The position numbers and the translations under genes are program-made. A DNA stretch of 64,000 nt from Sapria himalayana (lineage: Eukaryota; Streptophyta; Magnoliopsida; Malpighiales; Rafflesiaceae): contig JAREIK010002042.1 of the NCBI GenBank assembly GCA_029783825.1, positions 806,486 through 870,485 on the forward strand, in the 5' to 3' direction. How positions within the stretch are numbered: the first letter of the stretch is position 1; the number at the start of each line of letters is the position of its first letter. The notes beneath the pieces are model-generated. The model did not search any database, was not told the DNA's origin, and saw only the letters and a program-made list of their open reading frames with translations. Positions 27,304-38,810 of this stretch are shown one piece after another.

Positions 27304-27427
27304 AGAGAGCATATCCATGAGAGGGCATATCCATGTGAGATCATATATCCATAGGAGAATGTATCCAAAAATTGGCTTCTACAACCTCTACCAATTCTAG
27401 TATATCCATGGGAGAGCATATCCATAG
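27304..27427. repeat. ~17-bp minisatellite, word GAGAGCATATCCATG
   Basis: The unit occurs at 27,304, 27,320, 27,337 and about 27,354 with mutations. After an unrelated 35-bp stretch, TATATCCATGGGAGAGCATATCC repeats the word twice more around 27,400-27,427. Confidence 0.75.
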
Positions 27428-28573
27428 ATTTCATTATGGGTCCTCCTAAAAATGATGGGATTGAAATATCTATGACTATGATAAATCAAAATTTCAATTA
27501 TGATACCTTCATCCCAACAATACAAGAATGTCTAGCAAAAAAAAATAACAAAATTATTCATTTAAGAGCATGATTAAATATTAAGACATTCTTCGAAATA
27601 TTATTAATAAAGAAAATGAAATTGTATGAATCAATTTTGTATACAATTATTGATGCTAGTGGGATTGTATCTGAATTTTACCACAAATATTAACTCTCGA
27701 ATAGATAAACTAAGAGGGTGAATGCCTTGCTAAAAATATTTTTCTAGTACTTTGCACATCCTTTCACTATGAAATTAACTACAATTATTAAATGTGACTC
27801 AATTATCATAAAACTTGCAGCATGGCAAGGCTAGCGGACAAAATTATTCCAAGATTATAATGTGACAACCATATATGTCAAGTACTATTACAATGACATA
27901 TGAAAGATGAAATATAGCATCATATCAATTTGTTGGGGAATTGAAATAGCAAGCGAATTTGACTAAAATTTGTCTAAATAAAATAGCCAAATTATTGTTT
28001 TTGTTGGACCAAAAATATATATTTAGAAATAAATTTATCCCAAATAAAAATAGTCTATCATAATTACATTAGAAAAATGATGTGATAATTCATATAATTT
28101 ACACAATGAATTTTAATAACATAATGAATGATCCATAGATTTAAGTAATCAACTATATATTACAAAATTAACTTAACTTTTTGAAAAAAATTATGCTTTG
28201 TACTTTTAGGTATAACTAAATCATTGAGACCCTCTGTTAGAAATTCATACGAATGAATATGTTCACCAATAATCTAAAATAAAAATATATGTGTCAACAG
28301 TTTAGTTATATCTCATAAAATGCTCTATTTTAGAAAAGAAAAATAATGTTTCTATGTTTTCACATTGTTTATTAACATTTTATTATGTTTCATAATATAC
28401 TTCTATATTCACCAATATAACTTGTTATGTTCACAAACATAAATTCTAAAATAGTTCTCTTATTTTCTATATATATCATGATATTACTATATCATACATA
28501 ACTAAAAAGTTATTATGTTTCTCTATGCATCTAACATGTATTTATAGTAGTTGGTTTTTGCTATATTTATTGT
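27428..28573. other. AT-rich DNA without recognised genes
   Basis: No motif or open frame can be supported on either strand. Confidence 0.4.
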
Positions 28574-28950
28574 CATAACTTGTTAAACATGTTATCTTCA
28601 CACGGGGTGTGTTTCGAAACACATCTTAATGTGTTCTTAGAAAAACTTTTTTTTTACTAAAAACAGATATTACGTATTAAGTGTTTTCTCAAAATACATA
28701 TTATATGTATTTCATAAACATATTTTTGAATTTTCATTAAGTACATGTTTTATCAAATAGAAATTATTTTATATTTATAAAGATGCTTTATTTTTTTTTA
28801 TCATAATATGTTACACATGTTTTCTATATACAAGTTGTGTTTCGAAACGGATCTTAATGTGGTCTTAGAAACAACTTTTTTTTTATAAAAACACATTACA
28901 TATTACGTGTTTTGTCAAAATATATATTAAATGTGTTTCATAAGGTAGTG
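28574..28950. repeat. 228-bp tandem duplication with a TGTGTTTCGAAAC word
   Basis: Copy 1 starts at 28,574 (CATAACTTGTTAAACATG) and copy 2 at 28,802 (CATAATATGTTACACATG). Each has TGTGTTTCGAAAC, then ATCTTAATGTG, then CTTAGAAA.AAC and a T-run in the same order. The second copy ends where the copia fragment begins. Confidence 0.75.
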
Positions 28951-29130
28951 CACACTCCTTCAATTAAGAAGGAACACTACATGATGATAACTCGGATACC
29001 TCATTACCTCATCATAATGAGACAACTATTTGTGATTGTATTGATATTATACATTGTGAGCTTATCATTGATATGTCGGTAGCATAACTAGATCGTAATG
29101 GCCTTAATGATTCATATGAATCAGTATCTA

Positions 29131-30739
29131 TCAAACATGTCACTGAAAACATAGAACCAAGAGTGTCTCATTGTAGTGGGAGGATTATTCAACTTACATG
29201 ATATACAATCATAGAAAAGTTATATGATAGAATATCTAATGAGATGGATATTGTTGCCATAAACTATGATGGAGCACTTAGAGATAGAGATGTAGAACAT
29301 TAGCAAATGGCTATGGAATCATAAATATAGTCACTACAATCCAATCATGTCTGTGATCTTATAAAATCACCTGATAGGATAAAACCTATAAAATGTAGGT
29401 AGATCTATAATAAAAGTGAGGGATAGATGATAATATTGAGACTTATAAAGCTAGACTTGTCACAAAAGGTTTTACTCAGAAAGAATGAATCAATAATGAT
29501 TAAATCTTTTTATTGGTAGTCATGTTAAAGTTAATCTAGATTCTCTTGTTTATTGCAACTCATTATGACTATGAGATATGGAAAATGTTTGTGAAGACTA
29601 TATTTTTTGAATGGACATCTTAAAAGATGCATTTATATGATGTAGCCAAATGGTTTCATAGAAAAAGGCCAAAGACACATATTGTGCAAGTTTAACAAGT
29701 CCAAATATGGACAAAAATAGGCATCTAGATATTTGAATAATCATTTGATCATGTCATTAAATCTTATAGCCTTAATCAATTTCAAAATGAGTATTATATG
29801 TATATAAAGAGAGGTTAAGGTGGTGTGGTATTTTTGATATTGTAAGTTGATGATATATTACTCATTGATAATGATGCGGGCTCATCTTTGGTTAAGGTCT
29901 GATTATCCAATCTATTCAATATGACAAACATAAGAGAAACAACTCACATTCTTGGGATTAAGCTTTTGTAAGATCATAAAGTGAATATTCAACTTATCTC
30001 ATACTATTTATATCAATCAGATATTAACTTGATTTAGCATTCAAGATTCCAAACAAGCTATTCTTCCTATAAGATGTGGAACCACTCTATCATTGAAATA
30101 ATGTTCCAAAATACCCAAAAAGATAAATAAAATGAAAATGATTTTTTATGCATCAATAGTAGAAAGCCTCATGTATGCAATACTTTATACTAGACCTGAT
30201 ATTTGTTATATTGTTGGCATGGTAAACATATATCAATATAACCCAAGACAAGAACATTGGATAATGAGGAAACACATAATCTTATAACTAAAATGGTCTT
30301 AGAAAAAAAGTTGCCTCAGTTTATGTGTTTTCCTTGGGAGGTGGATCCATGTGTTGGAGAATAATCAAGGAATCTTATATTGTTGATTTCAAAATTGAGG
30401 CTGAGTATGTGATAGCTATAGAAGGATCCAAGGAGGTTATGTGGCTTAGAAATATCATAGCAGATCTAGGGGTCATTCCTTCTGTGTTATTGCCTATTAT
30501 ACTTTATTGTGATAATAGTGGAGTAGTTGGAAATTCAAACAAACCTAGAAGCAATAAGATGGAAACACATATCAAGCGCAAGTATCACCTAATAACAGAT
30601 TGTGAAAGAGAAGTGATGGTGATGAAAGTGGCAGTGGCAAACAACTTGGTGGATCCTTTACTATAGAGCCTTCCAACTATAGCATTTGATAGACATGTGG
30701 AAGGGATGAGAGTCATATGCATTACATCATGGCTTTAGT
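29131..30739 (+). pseudogene. Ty1/copia RT-RNase H remnant (copy 3)
   Basis: The best-preserved retroelement gene in the window. It starts in the linker before RT (EPRVSHCSGRII, the usual EPRRSGR site, at about 29,150). It then shows INYDGALRDRDVEH (about 29,255), KARLVTKGFTQKE (about 29,445), YDYEIWKM (about 29,570), the catalytic YVDD region at about 29,840 with the tyrosine codon changed to a stop (VDDILLI follows), and HILGIKLL (about 29,950). RNase H lies in an open stretch at 30,325-30,666, with EAEYVIAIEGSKEVMWLR, LYCDNSGVV, HIKRKYHLI and NNLVDPLL. It ends with SLPTIAFDRHVEGM...SWL and a TAG at about 30,739. About ten stops and several frameshifts make it inactive. The YDYEIW and RKYHLI variants point to a lineage different from copies 1 and 2. 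Confidence 0.88.
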
Positions 30740-32091
30740 ATGAGTGAAAGATGGTTGGAATTAGTTTATACTAAAATCTATTTATGATTATTTTCTTGAT
30801 TTGTATCCTTTTTGTTAATTTAAAAAATGTTTTTATTAATAATGAGCTAAATTACAAAATTAGATTTGTCTTTTTCTCCTGGTAGATGATTCAGTGCATA
30901 AAGATTAGCTTATGCACAAAATATTAGATCATTCGTACTCATAGAATATAAAATTGATCTAGATTGTTCACCATATCAGTAAGATTGTAACACTAAGTTT
31001 TAGTGATTCTATCTTAACTATGATGGATGACATGGTTCTAATGTCTAGTGCTAGTACACTTGAGTATATTTAGCAAGACCAACATGGTGTAATTATTTTA
31101 TACTGACTTATATAATAAAATACATCATTGTTTTTATAAGCACTATTTTTCTTATTCTTAAAGTAGTTATTATTTGTGTATGGTTATTGATAGTTGTTTT
31201 GTTCATAAACGATAGAGTCTAAAAATAAATTTGATAATTCTTTGAATTGGATAATTTATCAAGCATATGGTTAATATTAATTGTTAAAACTTATAAGTTT
31301 TTGCAATTTTAAAACTTATAATTTTTGATATTTTCAAACCATATAGGTGGATATTATGTGGAAATTAAAATAATTTAAGTGGATAGTATCGAAGAACAAA
31401 TTAGAAGCTGATTGATTTAGATTATCAATGATTTGATTCAATTAATACATATTTGTAATGTTAACATGAAGAGTTTAATTAGTGATGAGTAACAAAAGAC
31501 ATAATATATTTTGAATAACTAAGGGAGTATAATTATAATTTTATAGTTGTATGAATTATAATTAGTATAAATTATTGTGCGAAATAATTTACATAGGAAG
31601 CATGAGATATTACTCAGGCCGAGTACTCTTATATAGTCTTATCTAGAAGAAATGAAAGAAGTCTTAAAGTTTTTGTTTATTTAGAATATATAAATATACA
31701 TTATTAAATTAATTAATTTAATTGTAATCGAATAATTTGATTTTTATAATTAATTGAATTAATTGATTTACATTCAATTGATTATGATTAAGTATACTTA
31801 TATTTATAATAAAAAAATTTAAATCTTAAAAAATAAAGAAAACCATATGGATTGGTTTTAATGTAAATTAATGTTTGGTTTCTAGTTTTAAGAATATTAA
31901 TAAAACTAAGGCATTGGTTTGGCGATGCTAATCCAATGTAGCATCATTGTCATCCTCACATCTATCTAGAATTATGGATATATCGGAGAAGAAAATTTGG
32001 TCAAGCCAAGCTTCAAGTATGTATCTTCCCATGACATTTAGAAACATGAGATTATAATAAAACAACCCTACTCTACAAGCTTTATCAACTT
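30740..32091. other. Probable copia 3' LTR region, then AT-rich DNA
   Basis: About 30,760-31,150, directly after the polyprotein stop, reads like a copia LTR (GTAAGATTGTAACACTAAG, then a GACATGG..CTAATGTCTAG stretch and GACTTATATAATA), but no second copy is present in the window to confirm it. From 31,150 to 32,091 I see only AT-rich sequence. Confidence 0.35.
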
Positions 32092-33623
32092 AAATTTGAA
32101 TTATCGTATGACTAACTCTTTTTGGTCTTCTTCATTTTCTTATTCTTATTCTTCTTCCTATTTGTTCTTTTTTCTTCTTAATCTTCCTCTTCTTCTTTTT
32201 CTTCTAATTCTTCATATTCTTCTTCTTGTTGTTCAATCTTTTCTTCTATTTCATCGTGTTATTCTTTTTCTTCTTCTAATCTATCAGCATTTTCGTTTTC
32301 TTTTTCTTTTTCATCATAATCATCATCATCATAATCATCATCTTCTTCTTTTTCTTGTTTATTTTCTTTTTATTCTTCATTTCATTTTATTTTTATTCTT
32401 TATCTTTTTCTTTATCTTCTTACTCTTCTTTTTCTACTTCTTCCACTTTTCCTTGTTTTTCTTCTTTGTTTTATTGTTCCTCTGCTTCTATTTCTTTTTT
32501 TTCATCCTCTCATTCTTCTTCTTCTTTGTTTTCTTTTCTTCTTCCTATCCTTCTACTTCTTTTTCATCATCTAATTCTTCTTCTTTTTCTTTTTCTTTTT
32601 CTTTTTCATTTTTTCTTCTTTTTCTTCTTTTTCTTCTATTTAATCATCTTTTTCCTTTTGTTCTACTTATTATTCTTCTTCTGGTTCTTCTTTTTTTTCT
32701 TTTTCTTCTTCTGCTTCTTGTTTTTATTATTAATCTTCTTTTAATTCTTCTTTTTCTTCTTCTTCTTCTTCGTTTTCTTCTTGTTCTTCATCATATTCAT
32801 TTTTTTCCAACTCTTTATTTTTATCCTCTTCATTTTCTATTTTTTCCTCATTTCTTTCTTTTTCTTATTTTTCTTCTTTATTTTCTTGTTTCTCTTCTTT
32901 ACTTCTTCTTTTTCATCCTCTCATTCTTCTACATTTTTTTTATTATTCATCTTCTTGTACTTTACTTTTTCATCCTCCCAATATTCTTCTTCTTTTCTCC
33001 TTTTTATTATTATTATTATTCTTCTTCTTCTTCTTCTTCCTCTTTAACTCATATCTTCACCTTTCTCTTTTACTTCTTTTTCTTATTCTTCTTCCTTTTC
33101 AGTATCTTATCTTCTTCTTCTTCTTCTTCTTCCTTATTATTTTCTTCTTCTCCTTCTTTTTTTTTCTTTTTCTCCTTCATTTTCAGCATCATCTTTCTCT
33201 TTAACTCATATCTCTTTTTTCTTCTTCTTTCTATTTATTTTCTTCAACATCTTATTCATTTTTTATCTTCTTATTATTCTTATAATTTTTCTTCTTTTTC
33301 TTTCTCTTTTTCTTTTATTCTTCTTTATATTTTTATTCTTCTTCCTCTTGTTTTTTATTATTTTGATTCTTCCTCCTCTTCTTCCTTTTCTTCTTTTTTT
33401 TCTTTTTCTTATTTTTCTTCCTTTTCTTCTTTTTCTTCCTTTTCTTCTTTTTCTTTTTTTTCTTCATTTTCTTCAGTTTCTTCATTTTCTTCATTTTCTT
33501 CTTTTTCTTCTTCTTCTTCTTCTTCTTCTTCTTCTTTTTCTTCTTTTTCTTCTTTACCTTCTTCCTCTTCTTCCTCTTCATCATCATCATCTTCTTCTCC
33601 CTCTTCTTCCTCTTCTTCCTCTT
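32092..33623. repeat. Polypyrimidine (TTC)n tract, part A1
   Basis: About 1.5 kb in which the plus strand is almost only C and T, made of TTC units with TTTC, TTA, TCA and CTC variants. It includes (TCA)n patches at about 32,310-32,345 and (TTC)10-like runs at 33,500-33,535. The long serine/leucine/phenylalanine open frame (32,096-33,637) exists only because these units rarely form stops; it is not a gene. The tract is continued by A2 after the solo LTR. Confidence 0.97.
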
Positions 33624-34176
33624 TGTTGTATATGTAATTTGTTTTTACTTAATAATCTGTTTTAATATTTTCATGTAAGGGCAGGAAAGGAAATATTAAA
33701 AGCCCGGGGATGCAGCAGTACCACAATAACGGAGGTCACGTTGTCCGGTCAGTGGACCGAAATTTTTGGAGCAGAGCTTGACCCGTTCCATGATCCGACC
33801 CGCTTCAGTTAAATGAACCGGATATTTATTTTTCATATAAAACGATTTGTAATTTATTTTTCGGGCGGCTATTTTTGACCAGTTTGAACTGTTCATCATC
33901 CCTCTCCTCTCTCTGCGCGATTTTGCGACTGCTGCATGTTGCATACTGTAAGACGTTCTGTTTCTTGGTTTTAATCTATAACACATAAGCGTTTTCTGGT
34001 GGAGTTAGCTAGTCGTACTGAGCGACTAGCGAACCATGTTATTTCCTGTGTTGTATTTCTCGTTTTTTGATTATGTCGTGGATTCTTGCTGGTTTGGATA
34101 TATATTGCTTGTTTTCTGTGTTTATGTTGTTTTCTGTTTTTAAACTCACTACCCGTGGAAGCACAATTACCCAACA
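33624..34176 (-). mobile_element. Solo LTR (copia-like) inside the (TTC)n tract, 5-bp target duplication
   Basis: A 553-bp GC-richer block that starts TGTTGTATATG and ends ATTACCCAACA, with TG...CA and inverted TGTTG/CAACA termini. It is flanked by CTCTT on both sides (33,619-33,623 and 34,177-34,181). Caution: CTCTT is common in the tract, but it coincides exactly with canonical LTR ends. On the minus strand it contains AACATGGTTCGC followed by an 8-bp hairpin and ACTCCACCAGAAAA, resembling the ACGTGGTTCG..CC..C..CCAC box found in many plant copia LTRs, so the LTR probably points to the minus strand. No internal domain is present, so it is a solo LTR left by LTR-LTR recombination. Short open frames here are not genes. 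Confidence 0.8.
34008..34030. repeat. 8-bp perfect stem in the solo LTR
   Basis: GCTAGTCG and CGACTAGC flank a 7-base loop (TACTGAG). It lies next to the GGTTCG box and could fold in the element's transcript, near where copia LTRs often carry such a stem. Confidence 0.8.
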
Positions 34177-34752
34177 CTCTTCTTCCTCCTCTTCCTCCTC
34201 TTCCTCCTCTTCCTCCTCTTCCTCCCCTTCCTCCATTCCTCCTCTTCCTCCTCTTCCTCCTCTTCCTCCTCTTCCTCCTCTTCCTCCTCTTCCTCCTCTT
34301 CCTCCTCTTCCTCCTCTTCCTCCTCTTCCTCCTCTTCCTCCTCTTCCTCCTCTTCCTCCTCTTCCTCCTCTTCTTCCTCTTCTTTTTCTCCTTTTTCTTC
34401 TTTTTCTTCTTATTTTTATTTTTATTTTTATTTTTTTTCTTATTCTTGTTCTCATTCTTCTTGTTATTCTTCTTTCTTTTTTCTTCTTATTCATTATCTT
34501 CCTCTTCATTATCTTCTTTTTTTATCTTCTTTATCTTCTTTTTTTCTTTCTTTTTTTATCTTCTTCTTCTTCAAATTTTTATTTTCTTGTTCTCCCTATT
34601 CTTCTTTTCTTTTTCAACTTATTATTATTCTACTTTTCTTCGTCTTCTTATTATTCTTCTTCTTCATCATTTTCTTCTTTTTATTATTATTTTCCTTCTT
34701 CTACTTTATCTTCTTCTTTTCTATATTTTCTATCTTCTTCTTCTTTTTCATG
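34177..34752. repeat. Polypyrimidine tract, part A2, with a uniform 9-bp array
   Basis: Continuation of A1. Its first 200 bp (about 34,177-34,375) are a nearly perfect array of the nonamer CTTCCTCCT, far more regular than the rest, followed by TTC/TTA mixtures. Open frames in all frames (proline/leucine- or serine-rich; glycine/arginine-rich on the minus strand) are by-products. Confidence 0.97.
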
Positions 34753-35253
34753 TAACAAATGATGTGTCCCTCTCAATCCAGTCCCTGGTAGCCCCTCAAA
34801 GAGTTAATTAGTTTCCCAACCATGCATCGAGCATACTCATATTGTTTATTTTTCCTATTATGACACATAGTTTTACACATGAGTTATGACTTAATTCCTA
34901 CCTCCCATGTCGCATTCCTAGTACATGAACCCAAATCCTGTAATTTCTACAATATGATATCGATTGACCTATAGATAAATCAGTATACATTTTATTTTGA
35001 AGTATATTTAATTATATGAACTTTTAAGGTTATGTTTCTCAACCCTAGTGTTCATAGTTTCTATACATATTTCCTCCATGCATATAAACCACACAATGTA
35101 AAAGATGCATAATGAAAGCATATCAAAGCACACAATAGAAAATGCCCAATGCATGTTATGATGTATCCTTGTTAGTCTCCTACCTAGACCTTGACACAAA
35201 GTAATGACCTAGATATTAATTTTCTGAGTACTAGGTGATCTTAACCCAAGCTT
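34753..35253. mobile_element. LTR-retroelement leader-like repeat (copy A1)
   Basis: From about 35,020 the sequence matches two other places. The part with ATGTTTCTCAACCCTAGTG recurs near 39,015. The part with CCTAGACCTTGACACAAAG to TAACCCAAGCT recurs at about 37,070-37,143. In the third place this DNA borders a gypsy-like LTR, so it probably belongs to that element's leader or LTR edge. 34,753-35,019 shows no recognisable feature. Confidence 0.6.
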
Positions 35254-35346
35254 TAGAGGCATCTAATGGGTCATGCCATGCTGGCATGACCCATTTTTGT
35301 GTTGCCTAGTCAAGCCATCATGCTGTGTTGGGCATGACCCAACATA

Positions 35347-35420
35347 GGAGTCATGTAATGCCTAGCATGCCCCTATAGAGGAGTCATGTAATGCCTAGCA
35401 TGCCCCTACAGAGGAGTCAT
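35347..35420. repeat. 33-bp tandem repeat in the hAT subterminal region
   Basis: GGAGTCATGTAATGCCTAGC recurs 33 bp later almost unchanged, and a third GGAGTCATGCC starts after another 33 bp (35,348, 35,381, 35,414). Each unit contains the family word GCATGCC. Confidence 0.9.
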
Positions 35421-35944
35421 GCCATCCAAGGTACAGTAGGACTAGCATTCTACATGGCCTACCATGGCATGACCGACATGATTCCGGACAGACACATGCT
35501 GAGTCATGATGAATCATGCCAATTTTGTGTGGAGCTCGACCATAGGCACCATCCATCAGCCACCACCATCACCACCGCCACACACTGATGATGATAGAAA
35601 CATAAAATAAAAATATAAAATAAATAAAACAAAGGAAAAGGCTAATTACATGTACAACAACAAAAGTCAATTCATATCAAATATAATGTTAACAAATCAT
35701 AAGTATAATTAAAAGACTACAAATGTATAAATAAACTATAATTGTTACACTATTAGTGTAGTAAAAAAACCTATACAAATTTTATTTCAAACCAAGGTCC
35801 AAAAACCAAACATTAAATGAAAATGATAAATAATAATTAATAATAACAACAAAGAAAAATATAATCATAAATCATACAAAAATGATAATAATAAAATAAA
35901 TACAATATCAACAAATATTAATCAATCCTAATGTTAATCGGTGT

Positions 35945-36885
35945 CTATATGAAAAGCATCATTATCATGCAAGCATCTCATGGTATTGATAGTGGTGGCC
36001 TCAATATCCTCCAAGTCCCTTGAGTCATCATCTACCAGTATCTCTTGCACTCCCAGTCCCACTCTATCCTGAATGACCAACCTTGAATCCTTTTAGTCCT
36101 TCATGCATGCAAGTACCTCAATGATATCTAGTTTTAGTCTTGAACTCTTATCTGAAATGACTTTGGCTATGATAGAAAAAGTAGACTATGATGCTAAATT
36201 AGACACTATAGGAGTCAGTAGATCCCATGTCATCTTAGATAGCATGGGATAAGTGGATTTATATAATTTCCACCAAATTAAAATATTAAGATTCTTATTA
36301 TTATTATGTGATAGTTTTTATAATAATCAGTATATAAGTACCGAGTTAGCTCACTCATATTCAAATGACTTTTCTATAATTTTTCACTCACTAACTGAAT
36401 GGAGAAGTCATCATCTCTATATATGATGTCCATATCCATACTCAGAGACTAGCTATAACTAATACCATACCTAGTGCCATAGAATGTAAATAAGTTGGTT
36501 AATTTATCATCAATGAACACATAAAGTTAGTGTCCCTAGTTCATGCATGTGGATATTTATGTCAAAATATTCTATACCTCTTCTACCTTAACCATAGGAT
36601 TCATCCAGGTCGGTAGACAATAAAAAGATAAAATATTGGACTAGTACTTTATAAATATTTGGTTTCTATCTCAATGACCATAGCATTAAAAGATGGGTGA
36701 CCTCTAAACTTGCTAAACATGCAATTAACGATGCATATGCACTTATGTGCAATGCAAGTGGTGAGAGTGTGAACAAATGGATACATATTCACTGTGTCAT
36801 AAAAAATCTTCAAGAATTTCATAAAACTAAGAATGAGAGATACTAAAAGAGGAATAGTATAGTAGAGGAAAGCATAGAGCATAGG
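35945..36885 (-). pseudogene. hAT transposase, C-terminal half, broken
   Basis: Read on the minus strand. The first block (36,885-36,650) contains FLKIFYDTVNMYP and HPSFNAMVIEIETKYL, equivalent to the FLK.FYD.T...S and M...M..KF.KYW region of plant hAT transposases. After a frameshift comes CLPTWMNPMVKVEEV (about 36,590), matching the A..LDPR.K segment with D changed to N. At 36,285-36,095 comes the dimerisation domain (Pfam hAT C-terminal family): WWKLYKSTYPMLSKM, then LASxSTFSI (the usual VASE.AFS), then IIEVLACMKD (the usual VEAL.C..DW). An acidic tail follows to about 35,945. The N-terminal BED zinc finger and first RNase H-like part are absent. Several stops and at least two frameshifts; inactive. 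Confidence 0.85.
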
Positions 36886-36989
36886 AAAGGTGACAACGTT
36901 AAAACTATGAATGAAAAACTCTAAACTATAAAACCATATTTATAGATTTCTTTTTTTTAATAATATATTTAAAAAATTAATTTTTTAAT

Positions 36990-37312
36990 AGATATAGGGG
37001 CAAAAATCCGAAAACTAGCACACATACAAAATTGCCCAGTGCATGCTATGATCTATCATAGGTAATCTTTTACCTAGACCTTGACTCAAGGATGTGACTT
37101 GGATATTAATTCTCCGAGTACTAGTTGATCCTAACCCAAGCTCTAACATCAAGCTACACCAAGCTATGATGCTCATATATCTTTACAATATGTCCTAGAC
37201 TCATGCCCATTGATCCCTAGGTATTCGTATACTTAAGCTCTCATACCAGGCTATGAAACTAGTACTAACTCTGAGCTACAAGTAATCATATACCAATCCC
37301 CTAATACAAGGT
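36990..37312 (-). mobile_element. Gypsy-like element leader with decayed primer-binding site (copy A2)
   Basis: It shares about 150 bp with 35,100-35,253 and ends against an LTR. At about 37,236-37,250 the minus strand reads TGGTATGAGAGCTT, one base from TGGTATCAGAGC, the initiator-Met tRNA site commonly used by plant LTR elements. TACCAATCCC just before the LTR may be a second decayed trace. This orients the element to the minus strand. No pol coding remains. Confidence 0.55.
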
Positions 37313-38778
37313 TGTGACACCCCAACCCTTGCGGGTCCAGTTCATTAATCACACAATGAAAATGTCCATATAGTATACTATGTTTATACAAAAATGTATT
37401 TATGCTTTATGTCTGCTAAGTAAATATAAAAAAAATACATTAAACTAAAATCAAGCTGCAATCAGCTTTTTTCACATGTATAGTTCCATATGTGGGTATG
37501 TCGCCTATACTAAACATGTATTAAAAGGATGTACCACAATGGAGTAAGCAAAACTTACCAGAGATAAACTCCTAAATAGCTACTTCCCACCTCAGTGCAC
37601 ACAAAAAAAAAAATAATGTGCACGCATCAACATACATTCAAGTATGATGTTTGCATGAATATCGGACATTCTCTAAGTATTAAATATTCTTTGAATAGTG
37701 GTCATTCTATGAGTACACAGTGCAACTCGGTTTGGACATTATCTCATTTTGAGCCCATATAATTAATACTAAATATATTATTAATTAACAACCATGCACA
37801 CACTCATTTTTTTGCGATAGCCTCATACATATGAAATACAATATACCATTTCATGATTAAACCATATCACATACACAATTATAGCTACTTGAACATAAAT
37901 CACAATCAACATGTTATTCATATATATTTTATATTATCAATAACATATAAAAACAACACAACTTTTTAGAAATTTGGCTATGCACAACTTTTTAGAAATT
38001 TTGGACTCAAGTCCAAAATCTCAATTTTTATGTCAGCTAAAAACAAAAAAAAATCAATAACTAACAACAAATATTTTCTCTGATAAATATTGTGTAATTT
38101 GGTCCCAAAATAGTATCAAACTGAACAACATCCAAGACCATTTATGACCATTGAGTAGAAATAAATTCAAATAAGAGAACTTTCTTGGAATGTGAATCGC
38201 ATTATTTCCTTGATTTTGATTCCTACATGAAGCTCTCGGCAATTGGATCACTTTAAATTCTTGGATTATTCCACTCCAACACCCAAACATCTGACTAAAT
38301 TAGAAAAGAATACACTTAACTCTTTGATTTTTTTTCCACTCTTCTTGCCCTTGTTCTTGTTTTTACTTTTTTTCTTCTTATTTTCCTATTTTCTAATTTT
38401 TTTTTCATTTTCCTTATTTTATTATTATTTTAAAAAATAATCTTTTTTAGTGATATGAGTTGCCATTTTATTCCCCATCATGTGACACCTAACTACTCTT
38501 ACATATAGCCACATGACTAGCCTATATTCTACAAGTCCAATAATTTTTTACCACATGTTGCACTCTCATTCATTTGTTTTTGTCTCAAATTTCATAAAAT
38601 TTTGACTATCTCAGAATTTAACAAAATTTGTCAAAGTATCAGTATTTCATGAGAAAAATTCAATAGTGAAGTCTTTTTTATCATCTCAAACCTATAAATT
38701 TTTTGATTTTTTATGGAAAAATTACCATTTTGCCTTTTCCAGAAAATTCATATTATTAATTTTTTTTTAGTTTTTACA
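37313..38778 (-). mobile_element. Gypsy-like LTR, 1,466 bp
   Basis: The plus strand runs from TGTGACACCCCAACCC to TTTTTACA, so the LTR reads TGTAAAAACT...GGGGTGTCACA on the minus strand, with TG...CA ends. A purine-rich GGGGGAGAGAA tract (minus strand) lies immediately upstream of its start, and a decayed PBS lies downstream, which is the boundary logic of an LTR. A second, diverged copy lies at 39,185-40,640. The LTR contains its own T/C-rich stretch at 38,330-38,420. The short open frames here are spurious. Confidence 0.7.
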
Positions 38779-38810
38779 TTCTCTCCCCCTTAAAAAAATT
38801 CACCCTGAAA
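38779..38810 (-). promoter_or_regulatory. Polypurine tract of a gypsy-like element
   Basis: On the minus strand the sequence reads TTTTTTTAAGGGGGAGAGAA directly before the LTR start TGTAAAAACT, preceded by GAATTTCAGGGTGAA. This is the arrangement at the 3' end of many plant gypsy (chromovirus-type) elements, where the end of pol is followed by AAGGGGG(A/G) and the LTR. Confidence 0.75.

Larger units (their letters stand above)
35254..36935 (-). mobile_element. Decayed hAT element carrying a transposase remnant (CATGCC family, copy 5)
   Basis: The left end reads TAGAGGCATCTAATGGG, 14 of 17 bases like the TAGAGGTGTCAAATGGG end of the 207-708 element. It is followed by about 330 bp rich in CATGCC and GGCATG, containing a 33-bp tandem repeat. 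A minus-strand hAT transposase remnant follows (35,945-36,885), oriented so that its C-terminus faces this end, as in hAT elements. No right inverted repeat was found before 37,000, so that end is lost. The element lies between two direct copies of retroelement leader DNA. Confidence 0.7.

Noticed and set aside
27304..27427. CRISPR-like direct repeats
   Set aside because: Units are short, contiguous and degenerate without spacers, and the DNA is plant nuclear; it is a minisatellite.
32096..33637. 513-codon open frame and other long frames in the (TTC)n tract
   Set aside because: Residues are almost only S, F, L, I and P and follow from the repeat units; several frames are open at once; no domain or start context.
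34039..34811. Proline/leucine-rich and glycine/arginine-rich frames around 34.1-34.8 kb
   Set aside because: They are translations of the CTTCCTCCT array and run into a solo LTR; they are open in several frames on both strands.
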